DNA of 64,000 bases from Catenovulum sediminis (GTDB lineage: Bacteria > Pseudomonadota > Gammaproteobacteria > Enterobacterales > Alteromonadaceae): NCBI RefSeq assembly GCF_040270295.1, contig NZ_JBELOE010000116.1; one strand, 5' to 3'. The position numbers and the translations under genes were made by a program. Positions 35,180 through 43,940 of this stretch are shown in pieces; the stretch's first letter is position 1, and every line of letters starts with the position of its first letter. The notes under the pieces were generated by a model. It worked only from the letters and a program-made list of their open reading frames with translations. It was not told the origin of the DNA and did no database searches.

Positions 35180-37231
35180 CTAATATGGACCAAAAACAAC
35201 CTCTGGTGCAGTCCAATTACTTTGCCAAACTTTGTCCTCTTTAATGTAGTAAATTAAATCAGCGTGTAATACGCTGCGATCATCGTAACTATATCCACTG
35301 CTCTCAAGATTAGGAGCAACCTCTCCATCAAAAGATAAAGTCGCAGTGCCAGACGCTTGTTTAACAGTTAATAATGCTAATCTTTGGTATTGTTTCCAAG
35401 TCTGACTGCCATCATTCTCTGTTGTGACATTCCAAGAGGTCACAGGCAAAGAAAAACGATATTCATCATCAGATAGTCTCAACATCCCCAGAGCATGGTA
35501 ATTATATTCAACAGGTGTATGGCCATTGACAAAAACCTGGTTGCCTAATTCAAGTGGTGAGGATATATCTGTAACGTCAAACAAAGCCACTTTAGCGCCG
35601 GGTTCAATCACCTCATCATTACTCGTGCCCTCTTCTGTCGCTTCATTTATTCGCACGCCATTTGGGTCAACCTCTTGGCCGATACCTAACAACAAGTTTT
35701 CACCAACAGGCTGCAAATAAGAAGAAAAACCGGTCACTTCTAACTCTCCGGCTATTTTAGGTTCATTTACATCCGCTAAGTCGAGAACATATAGAGGGTC
35801 AATTCGTTCAAAAGTGACAACATAGGCTCGATCTGCAAAATAACGCACCGCGTAAACATCTTCATTTGCTTTGCCAATTTCATCAGGACGACTTTCGTTC
35901 GGTAACTTAGCCACTGTTTCTAGACGCTGAGTGTCACTATCATGGCGCAGGATATACAAATGATGATCAAATTGGTCATCCTGGTCACCGGTTGTCGTGG
36001 TTGTAACGACACGTAAATGCCCCTGATATTCACTGAACCGGAGCTGCGTTTGGTTCCAGCCAAACGCACCGTCTAGCTGAGCTGAACCCAAATATTGGAA
36101 ATCAAGTTGATCATCTAACATTGTAAACTGATGCACGACAGAATTGTAACCTGCTTCACCATCATAGTGTGTGCCGTACAAATAAAGCGAATTTAACGAC
36201 GCGTACACACCTTCAACTTGAGTGTTGATACAAACGGATTGTTTTGTTTGTGGGTCTGCAAGTGAGATCGCCGTTAACGTAATCAGTGCGTCAAACCCGG
36301 TATTTTCGGTACTGCCTTGTGGTAAATAACAATTTTCAGCATCCACTAAATTTGCACTGTCACCACTGGCGTCTGTTATTTGCGGTAATATTTCGCTTTC
36401 GTCTAATGCAGTTATATTTCTATAGGTACTCAGTTTTTCGTCATCGTTTTGCGGGTAGAGCCAATTTTCATTAAGAACAGGAGAATAACTAGAAACTAGG
36501 TACAAGGTATTATTAATGACTCGGCTAGTGATCAGTCGTCCATCGATTTCAAATTCTGCTTTATTAGCGGGTTGCTCAGGGACAGATACATCATTGATGG
36601 AGATATTGAATTTTGCGCTGTAAGGCCGCCAAATATCGAATACCGTATCCGTCAGGGCAGCGTTATCAAAATAGTAGTAATTTTCGCTGCTCAATAAAGT
36701 TAACGTATCAGCGCTCAAATACAAATCATCGACTCGTTTGTTTTCAGATTGTTGCTCAAATTTGACAGAAGCAACTTCACTCAAACTATCGTCAGCGTTC
36801 CGTTTAAGTACTCTAACTTGACTATTATTCTGGCCTGATTCATATTGATTGCTGGCAATATATAAATAGTCGCCATCATATTTAATGCGATCCGCTTCAT
36901 CAACTCCTTCTTCTTGTGTAATGGTTTTTGAGAAGTCATCGTTGGCAGCTTCCGCACTGCCATCTGTTGTCGGCGCGGCATCCACCTCCATGGCATAGAT
37001 TACGTTCCCTCGTTCAGCAGATAAATAAAGACCATTTTTTAGACTTGTTAAAAATGTTTCTTTATCTGCTTTTTGTAATGGTTTTAATGACGTTTGAATT
37101 GCATTGATATCTGGTACAGTATCTACTTCGGTTTGTGTACCATCTTGATTGGTATCTATACTTGAGCCACCACAGGCTGAAAGCAATATGAGTGACGCTA
37201 GTAAAGATATTTTGCGGTTTGTGAAAGACAT
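35180..37231 (-). CDS. Secreted beta-propeller-domain lipoprotein
   Basis: 683 residues from the ATG at 37231; AAGGAG lies about eight bases upstream, while the in-frame TTG at 37240 abuts it and is rejected. A type II signal with lipobox LLSAC (Cys about 20) anchors it. DEADRIKYDGDYLYIAS, GRLITSRVINNTLYLVSSY, LRVVTTTTTGDQDDQ, and AYVVTFERIDPLYVLDLAD are the repeated blades of the C-terminal beta-propeller family (PF09826-type). Asp/Glu-rich loops could bind metal. Function is unknown. Single gene with its own terminator. Confidence 0.82.
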   Translation of the reverse strand: MSFTNRKISLLASLILLSACGGSSIDTNQDGTQTEVDTVPDINAIQTSLKPLQKADKETFLTSLKNGLYLSAERGNVIYAMEVDAAPTTDGSAEAANDDFSKTITQEEGVDEADRIKYDGDYLYIASNQYESGQNNSQVRVLKRNADDSLSEVASVKFEQQSENKRVDDLYLSADTLTLLSSENYYYFDNAALTDTVFDIWRPYSAKFNISINDVSVPEQPANKAEFEIDGRLITSRVINNTLYLVSSYSPVLNENWLYPQNDDEKLSTYRNITALDESEILPQITDASGDSANLVDAENCYLPQGSTENTGFDALITLTAISLADPQTKQSVCINTQVEGVYASLNSLYLYGTHYDGEAGYNSVVHQFTMLDDQLDFQYLGSAQLDGAFGWNQTQLRFSEYQGHLRVVTTTTTGDQDDQFDHHLYILRHDSDTQRLETVAKLPNESRPDEIGKANEDVYAVRYFADRAYVVTFERIDPLYVLDLADVNEPKIAGELEVTGFSSYLQPVGENLLLGIGQEVDPNGVRINEATEEGTSNDEVIEPGAKVALFDVTDISSPLELGNQVFVNGHTPVEYNYHALGMLRLSDDEYRFSLPVTSWNVTTENDGSQTWKQYQRLALLTVKQASGTATLSFDGEVAPNLESSGYSYDDRSVLHADLIYYIKEDKVWQSNWTAPEVVFGPY

Positions 37232-37460
37232 AAGATCCAACTCCTTTTTGAAACAGCTTAAGTTTAGGCTAATTAGACTAAATATGTGTTTAATCTATAT
37301 GCTAACTATAGGTTGATCTGGCGTTCTTACCGTTGTTAATTGCTACCAAATGTAACCAAGTGTTATTTGCACTGGTAAAACCCTGTGAGGGGCGATAAAT
37401 TAATTACTATATGGTGCCCTAGCTTAATAGCGCTAGATTACTTAAAGATTGGAGAACTTC

Positions 37461-38441
37461 TTGAATAAATTGATTCAGAATAGTTGCTTGCAGGTAGGTA
37501 TTCTGTTTTGTTTTTTAGCTTCAACAGTACTGGCTGAGCAAAATCAAGTATTGCACAGTCAATCCGTGGTACCTGTCGATCGATGGCAAATATCGGTTTC
37601 TGTTGGCATTGGCAAAAAATCCAACCCTTTATTTGATGGGGATGACTTACCTCTTTTAATTATTCCATCTGTTTATTATTACGGCGAGCGCTTTTATTTT
37701 GATAATGGAGATATCGGTTATAGCTTTTATGAGGATAACCATTTTTCGTTAACAGCAGTGGCGCGTTTAAACGAAGAATATGCACATTTTATTGATGGAC
37801 ATCCCGCTAACTTTTTGGTTGCGACTACGGTTGGGGTTTCAGTCGCGCCAGAAACTGAAGTACCGCTTGATGCTGTCCCTGCCGTGCCAAGTACGGGGGA
37901 TGGCATGACCGATGATGGGGGGGATCCGCAGCCGAGCCAACCGCAACAGCCAAGCTTTGGGCCGGACCAGCGAGAAGTTAAATTTCACAGGCAAAATCTA
38001 GCGGATAAAAAGTGGTCTGTTGATGCGGGGCTGCAATTTTATTATTTTGTTAATCAACAGAATCGTTTGCGCTTACGCTACTTAACCGATGTGAGCTCAG
38101 TTCACTCGGGTTCAAATGTAAATATAGAATATAGCTACTTATGGCAGCAGAATAATTGGGCTGTTCGCAACAGTATAGGTGCCGACTGGCTGTCTTCTGA
38201 GGTTAGCCAATATTATTATGGTATCGGCCAGCGAGACACTCAGCAGCAACAATATTGGTATCATCCTAGTGCAAGTTGGTTACCTTATCTGCGTATTAAC
38301 CCCAATTATAAAATTAACGATGCATGGAAGGCCGTGTTTTTATTAGAGTATCAAAGTTTATCGAAGGCACTTAAAAATAGCCCAGTTGTTGAAGACAATG
38401 CAAGGACGACGCTGTTTTTTGGAGTGAATTATGCGTTTTAA
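37461..38441 (+). CDS. MipA/OmpV-family outer-membrane protein
   Basis: 326 residues, started at TTG 37461 because GGAG lies six bases upstream and a signal peptide follows at once (NKLIQNSCLQVGILFCFLASTVLA); the in-frame TTG at 37449 overlaps that ribosome site. WQISVSVGIGKKSNPLFDGDD, IIPSVYYYGERFYFDNGDIGY (family core, split) and the C-terminal TTLFFGVNYAF, ending in Phe as barrel proteins do, mark the family. An inserted Pro/Gln/Asp-rich loop (about residues 135-170) is unusual. It is first in an operon with a DUF3019 gene and a two-component pair. Confidence 0.85.
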   Translation: MNKLIQNSCLQVGILFCFLASTVLAEQNQVLHSQSVVPVDRWQISVSVGIGKKSNPLFDGDDLPLLIIPSVYYYGERFYFDNGDIGYSFYEDNHFSLTAVARLNEEYAHFIDGHPANFLVATTVGVSVAPETEVPLDAVPAVPSTGDGMTDDGGDPQPSQPQQPSFGPDQREVKFHRQNLADKKWSVDAGLQFYYFVNQQNRLRLRYLTDVSSVHSGSNVNIEYSYLWQQNNWAVRNSIGADWLSSEVSQYYYGIGQRDTQQQQYWYHPSASWLPYLRINPNYKINDAWKAVFLLEYQSLSKALKNSPVVEDNARTTLFFGVNYAF

Positions 38442-38841
38442 TCAGCTTGCTGCGAGCAAACAGAGCTGGGTATGTGTCGTGCTATTTTTAATCTGCCCAA
38501 TCACGCAAGCTCAGACTTCAGGCAGCCATTTTTTTTCCGTCAAACCAGTTATTTGTTTGGTGCAGCAACTTGGTCAAAAGTGTCAAATGAAAGCAGAATT
38601 TAGTTGGCAGTTGTTAAATGCTGAAGGTGCAAAAGTATGTGTTTGGCAAGAAGAAAAAGCGTTACATTGTTGGCAAAATAAACAGAGCGGACGCGCGTTG
38701 TTGCCCATTGAGTTAAAACAAAATACTGTATTTTACTTGAAAGCAGGCAGCCAAGTTTTGTTTGAGCAACTGGTACGGGTTGCCGGTATGCAACCTAGAA
38801 AGTATAGAAACAGGCTGCATTCTGATTGGAGTTTGTTCTGA
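38431..38841 (+). CDS. DUF3019-type exported protein
   Basis: 136 residues, overlapping the OmpV-like gene by 11 bases. A signal peptide (to about residue 28, ending TQAQ) precedes a small beta-rich domain with four Cys (KPVICLVQQLGQKCQ, AKVCVWQEEKALHCW), probably disulfide-bonded. It ends with the basic tail PRKYRNRLHSDWSLF. The context (OmpV-like, response regulator, kinase) is the usual one for DUF3019. Role unknown; an envelope stress or sensing function is a guess. Confidence 0.78.
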   Translation: MRFNQLAASKQSWVCVVLFLICPITQAQTSGSHFFSVKPVICLVQQLGQKCQMKAEFSWQLLNAEGAKVCVWQEEKALHCWQNKQSGRALLPIELKQNTVFYLKAGSQVLFEQLVRVAGMQPRKYRNRLHSDWSLF

Positions 38842-39542
38842 TGAAAAATATTGTTCTTGTTGAAGACGATCAAAAACTGGCCAGTCTGATCGCACAGTTT
38901 CTTCAACAAAACCGCTTTCAGGTGCAAGTTATCGCACGTGGTGATATTGCTATCGACACAATACTGAACGTTAATCCCGATTTGGTTATTTTAGATATTA
39001 ATTTACCCGGTTGTGACGGTTTTGCCGTTTGTCGGGCAATACGCAATAAGTATTCTGGACCTATTTTGTTTTTAACGGCAAGAGACAGCGACTTTGATCA
39101 TGTTTCTGGTCTGGAAATGGGGGCCGATGATTATTTAATTAAACCTATTGAGCCACATGTTTTACTCGCTCGCATTCATACATTATTCAGGCGCTGCAGT
39201 GGACAAAATATCAGTCAGATTAGCCAGTCAAGCGTATTGGTTTTTGGCAATCTTAAAATTGATAAACAATCGAGAATTGTTACGTATAGAAACCAGCGCA
39301 TTGAATTAACCACTCATGAGTTTGAGCTATTGTTGTTACTGGCCAGTAAACCGGGCGAGGTGCAAACTCGAGAATATGTGCATCAAAAAATGATAGGGCG
39401 AGAGTATGATGGTTTAGACAGAAGTGTTGATGTTCGGGTATCAAGGTTGCGTAAAAAATTGCATGATGATTTAAATAAACCTTATAAAATTGTGACGGTG
39501 TGGGGGAAAGGATATGTATTTAGTGCCACAGCTTGGGATTAA
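38841..39542 (+). CDS. OmpR/PhoB-family response regulator
   Basis: 233 residues from the ATG that overlaps the DUF3019 stop (TGATG). The receiver has VLVEDDQKLA, the acceptor Asp in LVILDINLPGCDG, and Lys in DDYLIKPIEPH. The winged-helix output (about 135-230) has ELTTHEFELLLLLASKPGEV, RSVDVRVSRLRKKL and TVWGKGYVF. It should control transcription in response to the adjacent kinase, probably of its own operon. Confidence 0.95.
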   Translation: MKNIVLVEDDQKLASLIAQFLQQNRFQVQVIARGDIAIDTILNVNPDLVILDINLPGCDGFAVCRAIRNKYSGPILFLTARDSDFDHVSGLEMGADDYLIKPIEPHVLLARIHTLFRRCSGQNISQISQSSVLVFGNLKIDKQSRIVTYRNQRIELTTHEFELLLLLASKPGEVQTREYVHQKMIGREYDGLDRSVDVRVSRLRKKLHDDLNKPYKIVTVWGKGYVFSATAWD

Positions 39543-39555
39543 CTAGCGTGCTATT

Positions 39556-40869
39556 ATGAGCCGAATTTTTATCAGTTTATATTTATTTGTCGTGATTGCT
39601 TTATTTGCTATCGGCTGGGGAAGTGAAGCGATTTGGCATAGTTTAAATGATAAATCTGACAGTGACGCTAGACGGTTGGCTCAATTGGCACAAATTAGCT
39701 TATTAGCGATCAAAGACGAACAAACACTGCAATCGTTTCGCAGCGAATTACAAAAGCAACTTCAGTTTAATGTTGAAATATTGGAACAAGCTGATTTTGC
39801 TGCGCAGGGCATGCAGCCAACATGGTTAACCTCGCAGTCTACTGAATTAAGTTATAGTAGTGATGATAGCTTGATTATATTACAACCGATACCCGAAATG
39901 GGGAAGGTGCTACAGATTGGCCCGATACAGCAAGCGCATGAAAACCATTCACTTAAATCGATATTACAATCAATCTCGTATCTGATGCTGGCTGTTTTTA
40001 TTGCAGCATGGACTTGGCCACTGTGGCGAGATCTTAGAAAGTTAAACCGAGCGAATGAAAATTTTGCAAAAGGGAATTTTAACCAACAAATTAGCTTACA
40101 TAAAGGCTCTGCTATTTACCCTTTAGCTGATAGTTTTAATCATATGGCAAATAAAATAGCGCAGCTCATTGATGAACAAAAATTAATGTTAAATGCGGTG
40201 AGTCATGATTTGCGAACGCCTTTATCGCGGCTAAAATTTTCACTGGCCATGATGCAAGGAAACCCCGAAAAGGATAAGGCCGATGACAATAGTTGTTTAC
40301 AAATAGATTCAATGAAACAAGATGTACAGGCTTTAGAAACCCTTATCGATGAGTTATTAAGTTATGCAAGGTTAGAGCACCAGAACAACAAATTGTCGTT
40401 ACAAAAAGTACCTGTAGTACAAATAGTGCGACATTTCTTGCACCTGTTCGAAAGCTCAAATGTGAATTTTAAAACGGACTTAGCAGATGATTATGAATGG
40501 TGCTGTGATGGTTTCCTTTTTGAAAGAGTCGTGCAAAATTTATTCAGTAATGCAGAAAAATATGCAGTTGCCCAAGTAAATGTTGAGTTATCCGTCGCGA
40601 CATCTAACTGCGAGAGGTTAGTATTCGTTGTTGAGGATGATGGGAAAGGCGTTTGCCAGCAGGAACAGCCACATATTTTTAAGCCTTTTTACCGCGCAGA
40701 TGAAAAGGGGAAAAGTAAATCGAATGGTTTTGGCTTGGGTTTAGCGATTGTTGATAAAATATGCCGCTGGCACAAAGGGCAGGTTACAGTTAGTCAAAGT
40801 AAATTAGGCGGCGCCCAATTTAGCGCATGCTTCGGTCAGCTGCACTGGGGGAAACCAGACTTATTTTAA
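39556..40869 (+). CDS. Membrane sensor histidine kinase
   Basis: 437 residues. It has a first membrane helix near 4-22, a periplasmic sensor loop of about 115 residues, a second helix near 138-157 (ISYLMLAVFIAAWTWPL), and a HAMP region. The HisKA box is LNAVSHDLRTPLSRLKFSL with the phospho-His near 216, followed by N-box NLFSNAEKYA and G-boxes DDGKGVCQQ and GFGLGLAIV. It pairs with the preceding regulator. Confidence 0.95.
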   Translation: MSRIFISLYLFVVIALFAIGWGSEAIWHSLNDKSDSDARRLAQLAQISLLAIKDEQTLQSFRSELQKQLQFNVEILEQADFAAQGMQPTWLTSQSTELSYSSDDSLIILQPIPEMGKVLQIGPIQQAHENHSLKSILQSISYLMLAVFIAAWTWPLWRDLRKLNRANENFAKGNFNQQISLHKGSAIYPLADSFNHMANKIAQLIDEQKLMLNAVSHDLRTPLSRLKFSLAMMQGNPEKDKADDNSCLQIDSMKQDVQALETLIDELLSYARLEHQNNKLSLQKVPVVQIVRHFLHLFESSNVNFKTDLADDYEWCCDGFLFERVVQNLFSNAEKYAVAQVNVELSVATSNCERLVFVVEDDGKGVCQQEQPHIFKPFYRADEKGKSKSNGFGLGLAIVDKICRWHKGQVTVSQSKLGGAQFSACFGQLHWGKPDLF

Positions 40870-40904
40870 CCTTTGTTTATTGTTGGACTATTGTTGGTCT
40901 TCGT

Positions 40905-41252
40905 TTATTGGTCTTCGTCTTTTTTCTCTGCAGTTTCGTCTTGCTGTGTTCGCTCAGCCTGGAAGCTACGCAGTGCTTTAGGGAGATGTTTACGCGCTAG
41001 GTTAAGTTGGATTGGGTTGGTGATTAGCGGGTAGCAAATGCCGACAATGATCATCGGGATTAACATCCACCATTCTTCAAATTTGGCAACCATAATAAAT
41101 ATTGGGGCTAAAACTACCAATTTAGACATGTTTAAAATAAATTTATCTGGTACGCTCATAAATGACAAAGCGATAGATATTATCTGGGCGCGTTCTGTAA
41201 AAGAGTAAGTTTTAAGTTCAGGTATTTGCGAAGATTTTAAATAAAATGCCAT
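40905..41252 (-). CDS. Small membrane protein (possibly DUF6170-like)
   Basis: 115 residues from the ATG at 41252; a GTG nine codons earlier is possible, and neither has a strong ribosome site. The N-terminus (AFYLKSSQIPELKTYSFTERAQI) resembles a conserved gammaproteobacterial family of unknown function. Two membrane helices (about 45-62 and 66-86, MLIPMIIVGICYPLIT) are followed by a charged cytoplasmic tail ending EKKDEDQ. No function can be assigned; the family name is from memory. Confidence 0.65.
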   Translation of the reverse strand: MAFYLKSSQIPELKTYSFTERAQIISIALSFMSVPDKFILNMSKLVVLAPIFIMVAKFEEWWMLIPMIIVGICYPLITNPIQLNLARKHLPKALRSFQAERTQQDETAEKKDEDQ

Positions 41253-41369
41253 AGCTTTGCTAGTTTGTGATCTGAACACCTATTGTAGCGATTTGTAGCG
41301 ATTTTGCTATTTTTATCTATATTTTGTTGTTTCGTTTCAATCTTTTCTTATCGAGGGATATTGTTCTAC

Positions 41370-42011
41370 ATGTCAATATTTTATGAAGTTCGCCGTGAGT
41401 ATGAATTAAGTGATCTTACCGAAGCAGATTTAACGCAGTCACCATTTGAACTATTTGAAAGTTGGCTAAAACAAGCTATGGAAATAAAACAAATTTCCGA
41501 TCCTACCGCAATGATAGTTGCGACAGTGGACGAGGAAGGACAGGCATTTCAACGCACCGTTTTAATGAAAGCTGTGGATGATGAAAGCCTTACGTTTTAT
41601 ACCAATCAAAACAGCCGCAAAGGCCAACATTTGCAGCAAAATCCAAAGGTTAGTGCGATTTTTCCGTGGCTTGCAGCTGAGCGTCAAGTGTTATTTTCTG
41701 GAGTTGTAGAAAAACTAAGTGAACACGAAAACGATGCGTATTTTGCATCCAGACCTTTTACCAGTCAAATAGCGGCTTTGGCATCCCATCAGTCAGAGGT
41801 TATTAAAGATCGACAAACATTGGAAAAGCACTACCATAAATTGTTGGAAAAGTACCAAGGTAAGGATGTGCCGCGACCTCTCAATTGGGGCGGATATAAA
41901 ATAAAAGCGCATGAAGTTGAATTTTGGCAAGGTGGTGAATTTAGGTTGCATGACAGATTTCGTTATTTTAAAAAACAAAACAACTGGCAAGTCGAACGTC
42001 TTCAACCATAA
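41370..42011 (+). CDS. pdxH: Pyridoxamine/pyridoxine 5'-phosphate oxidase
   Basis: 213 residues from the ATG at 41370 (GAGGGA upstream); the longer frame from 41304 codes an implausible hydrophobic leader. Seen: REYELSDLTEADL, PTAMIVATVDEEGQAFQRTVLMK (FMN site, split), FYTNQNSRKGQHLQQNP, FPWLAAERQV, SRPFTSQIAALASHQS, WGGYKIKAHEVEFWQGGEFR (signature) and RLHDRF. It makes pyridoxal phosphate with FMN and oxygen. Divergent from the gene to its left. Confidence 0.97.
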   Translation: MSIFYEVRREYELSDLTEADLTQSPFELFESWLKQAMEIKQISDPTAMIVATVDEEGQAFQRTVLMKAVDDESLTFYTNQNSRKGQHLQQNPKVSAIFPWLAAERQVLFSGVVEKLSEHENDAYFASRPFTSQIAALASHQSEVIKDRQTLEKHYHKLLEKYQGKDVPRPLNWGGYKIKAHEVEFWQGGEFRLHDRFRYFKKQNNWQVERLQP

Positions 42012-42058
42012 TAATATTAGGGTAAATACAAAAATTGTTGTGAATTACAAGGATAGAC

Positions 42059-42979
42059 ATGCAAGGTGATAAATTAGAAACGCGGTGTCAATTGGTGGTC
42101 GACAATATATCGGCTGTGGTCTTAGGCAAAGAGCAACAAATTAAACTTGCATTAACCTGCCTATTGGCAAAAGGGCATTTGTTAATTGAAGATTTACCCG
42201 GTATGGGAAAAACAACGCTGTCACATGTATTGGCAGAAACAATGTCTTTAAGTTACAACCGCGTGCAGTTTACCTCAGATTTGTTGCCGTCAGATATTAC
42301 TGGGGTGTCTGTTTATAATACTGAACAAAATCAATTTGAGTTTCATCCTGGCCCACTCTTCAGTCAACTTGTTTTAGCGGATGAAATTAACCGTGCGAGC
42401 CCTAAAACACAAAGTGCGTTGTTAGAAGCAATGGCAGAGCAACAAGTCAGTATTGATGGCAACTCATATCCGTTAGAATCCCCTTTTTTTGTGATTGCCA
42501 CACAAAATCCGGCTGAACAATCTGGTACGCATCCTTTGCCCGAGAGTCAATTAGATCGTTTTCTAATGCGAATTAGCCTTGGTTATCCGTCAATTGAGTA
42601 TGAACTTAAGATGCTACAGCAAGGGGAGATTGAGCTTTGCAAAACTTGCCTTAATGGCAAATTGACGGTGCAAGATTTGTTAGGGATGCAAGAAAGTGTC
42701 AATCAGGTAAGGGTTTCTGAAAATTTACTAAAATATATTCTTCAGTTAGTACAATACACGCGGCAAAGTGATATGTTCCCCCAACCCTTGTCACCCCGTG
42801 CAAGCAGAGCAATTTTACAAGCTAGCAAAGCATGGGCATATATACATGATGCCACTTTTGTCACTGCTGATCATGTACAAGCTATTTTTACCTCAGTAGC
42901 TGAGCACAGACTGGCTGCAGGTGTTGCTATTGACGGTAAATTAAGTGAGCAAGTCTTGGCCGCGGTTGAGCCGGTATAA
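42059..42979 (+). CDS. MoxR-family AAA+ ATPase
   Basis: 306 residues. Walker A is IEDLPGMGKTTLSHVLA, followed by FTSDLLPSDITGVS, Walker B LVLADEINRASPKTQSALLEA, and VIATQNPAEQSGTHPLPESQLDRF. It is a chaperone-like ATPase that usually works with the DUF58 and transglutaminase proteins encoded next. The three genes are nearly contiguous. Confidence 0.95.
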   Translation: MQGDKLETRCQLVVDNISAVVLGKEQQIKLALTCLLAKGHLLIEDLPGMGKTTLSHVLAETMSLSYNRVQFTSDLLPSDITGVSVYNTEQNQFEFHPGPLFSQLVLADEINRASPKTQSALLEAMAEQQVSIDGNSYPLESPFFVIATQNPAEQSGTHPLPESQLDRFLMRISLGYPSIEYELKMLQQGEIELCKTCLNGKLTVQDLLGMQESVNQVRVSENLLKYILQLVQYTRQSDMFPQPLSPRASRAILQASKAWAYIHDATFVTADHVQAIFTSVAEHRLAAGVAIDGKLSEQVLAAVEPV

Positions 42980-42983
42980 ACCT

Positions 42984-43940
42984 ATGTTTGTGACGTCGAA
43001 AAAAAGTAGAAGTTTGATGTTTGAGCGTTGGCTTAATCAGCGTATTCCCGCATCGTATAGGCACAGCTTAAATCACAAAAATTTGTTTATTTTACCATCG
43101 AAAGCAGGAGGCGCTTATCTATTTTGTATCATGGCGGTTTACCTGCTTGCGACGAACTACCAAAATAATTTGATCTTATTATTTGCTTATTGGCTCATCG
43201 CCATTTTAATCATTGCCATGATAGCAAGCTTTCTAAACCTATCTGGTTTACAAATACAAAAACAAAACTGTAACCCTGCTTTTTGTGGAGAAAACATCGC
43301 CCTAGAAATTCGGATCGATAGCCCTAAAGCGGCCTACCAGCTGATTTTTCATGACACTGAGCAAAGCTCTATAGATATGGTCCCTCGCGGCTCTAGCTTG
43401 CATCATCTTCATTTTTTAGCCGCAAAAAGAGGATTATTTCAGCTACCCAGAATTAAACTGATGTCGACCGCACCTTTTGGTTTGTTCAAAGTATGGACGC
43501 ATATAGACTTTGCGACCGAAGCTTTGGTTTATGCCAAACCGATTGCTTGCCCTCAATATTTAGCCGGCACAGGGAAATACTTGCAAGCAGGTGATGAGAA
43601 AAATACACAGGCAGATGAGTTTCAGGGTATAGAGAGCTATCGTCAAGGGGATGCACGCAGCCGTATCGTATGGAAAAAAATGGTGCCGGGTAAAAGCTGG
43701 ATGGTTAAAAATTTTGAATCCGGACAACAAACTGAAATATGGTATTCCATTCATCACCTCAGCGGCGCGTTGGAGGAGAGGTTAGGGCAACTTACTTGGC
43801 TCGTGCTGCAAGCTCATCAGCAAGGTTATCGATTTGGTATACAACTTTTTTCGCATGATATTTCACCGGATGATGGGGTCCAACACAAATTAAATTGTTT
43901 AACAAAAATTGCGTTGACGGCTAACAAGGAAGTTTTGTGA
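42984..43940 (+). CDS. DUF58-domain membrane protein
   Basis: 318 residues from ATG 42984; ATG 43017 is an alternative start that leaves the conserved RWLNQRIPASYRHSLNHK intact. Two close membrane helices span about residues 45-90 (AVYLLATNYQNNLILLFAYW). The DUF58 core EFQGIESYRQGDARSRIVWK lies near residue 210. It is the standard partner of MoxR ATPases. It follows the MoxR gene by four bases and overlaps the next gene by four. Confidence 0.88.
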   Translation: MFVTSKKSRSLMFERWLNQRIPASYRHSLNHKNLFILPSKAGGAYLFCIMAVYLLATNYQNNLILLFAYWLIAILIIAMIASFLNLSGLQIQKQNCNPAFCGENIALEIRIDSPKAAYQLIFHDTEQSSIDMVPRGSSLHHLHFLAAKRGLFQLPRIKLMSTAPFGLFKVWTHIDFATEALVYAKPIACPQYLAGTGKYLQAGDEKNTQADEFQGIESYRQGDARSRIVWKKMVPGKSWMVKNFESGQQTEIWYSIHHLSGALEERLGQLTWLVLQAHQQGYRFGIQLFSHDISPDDGVQHKLNCLTKIALTANKEVL

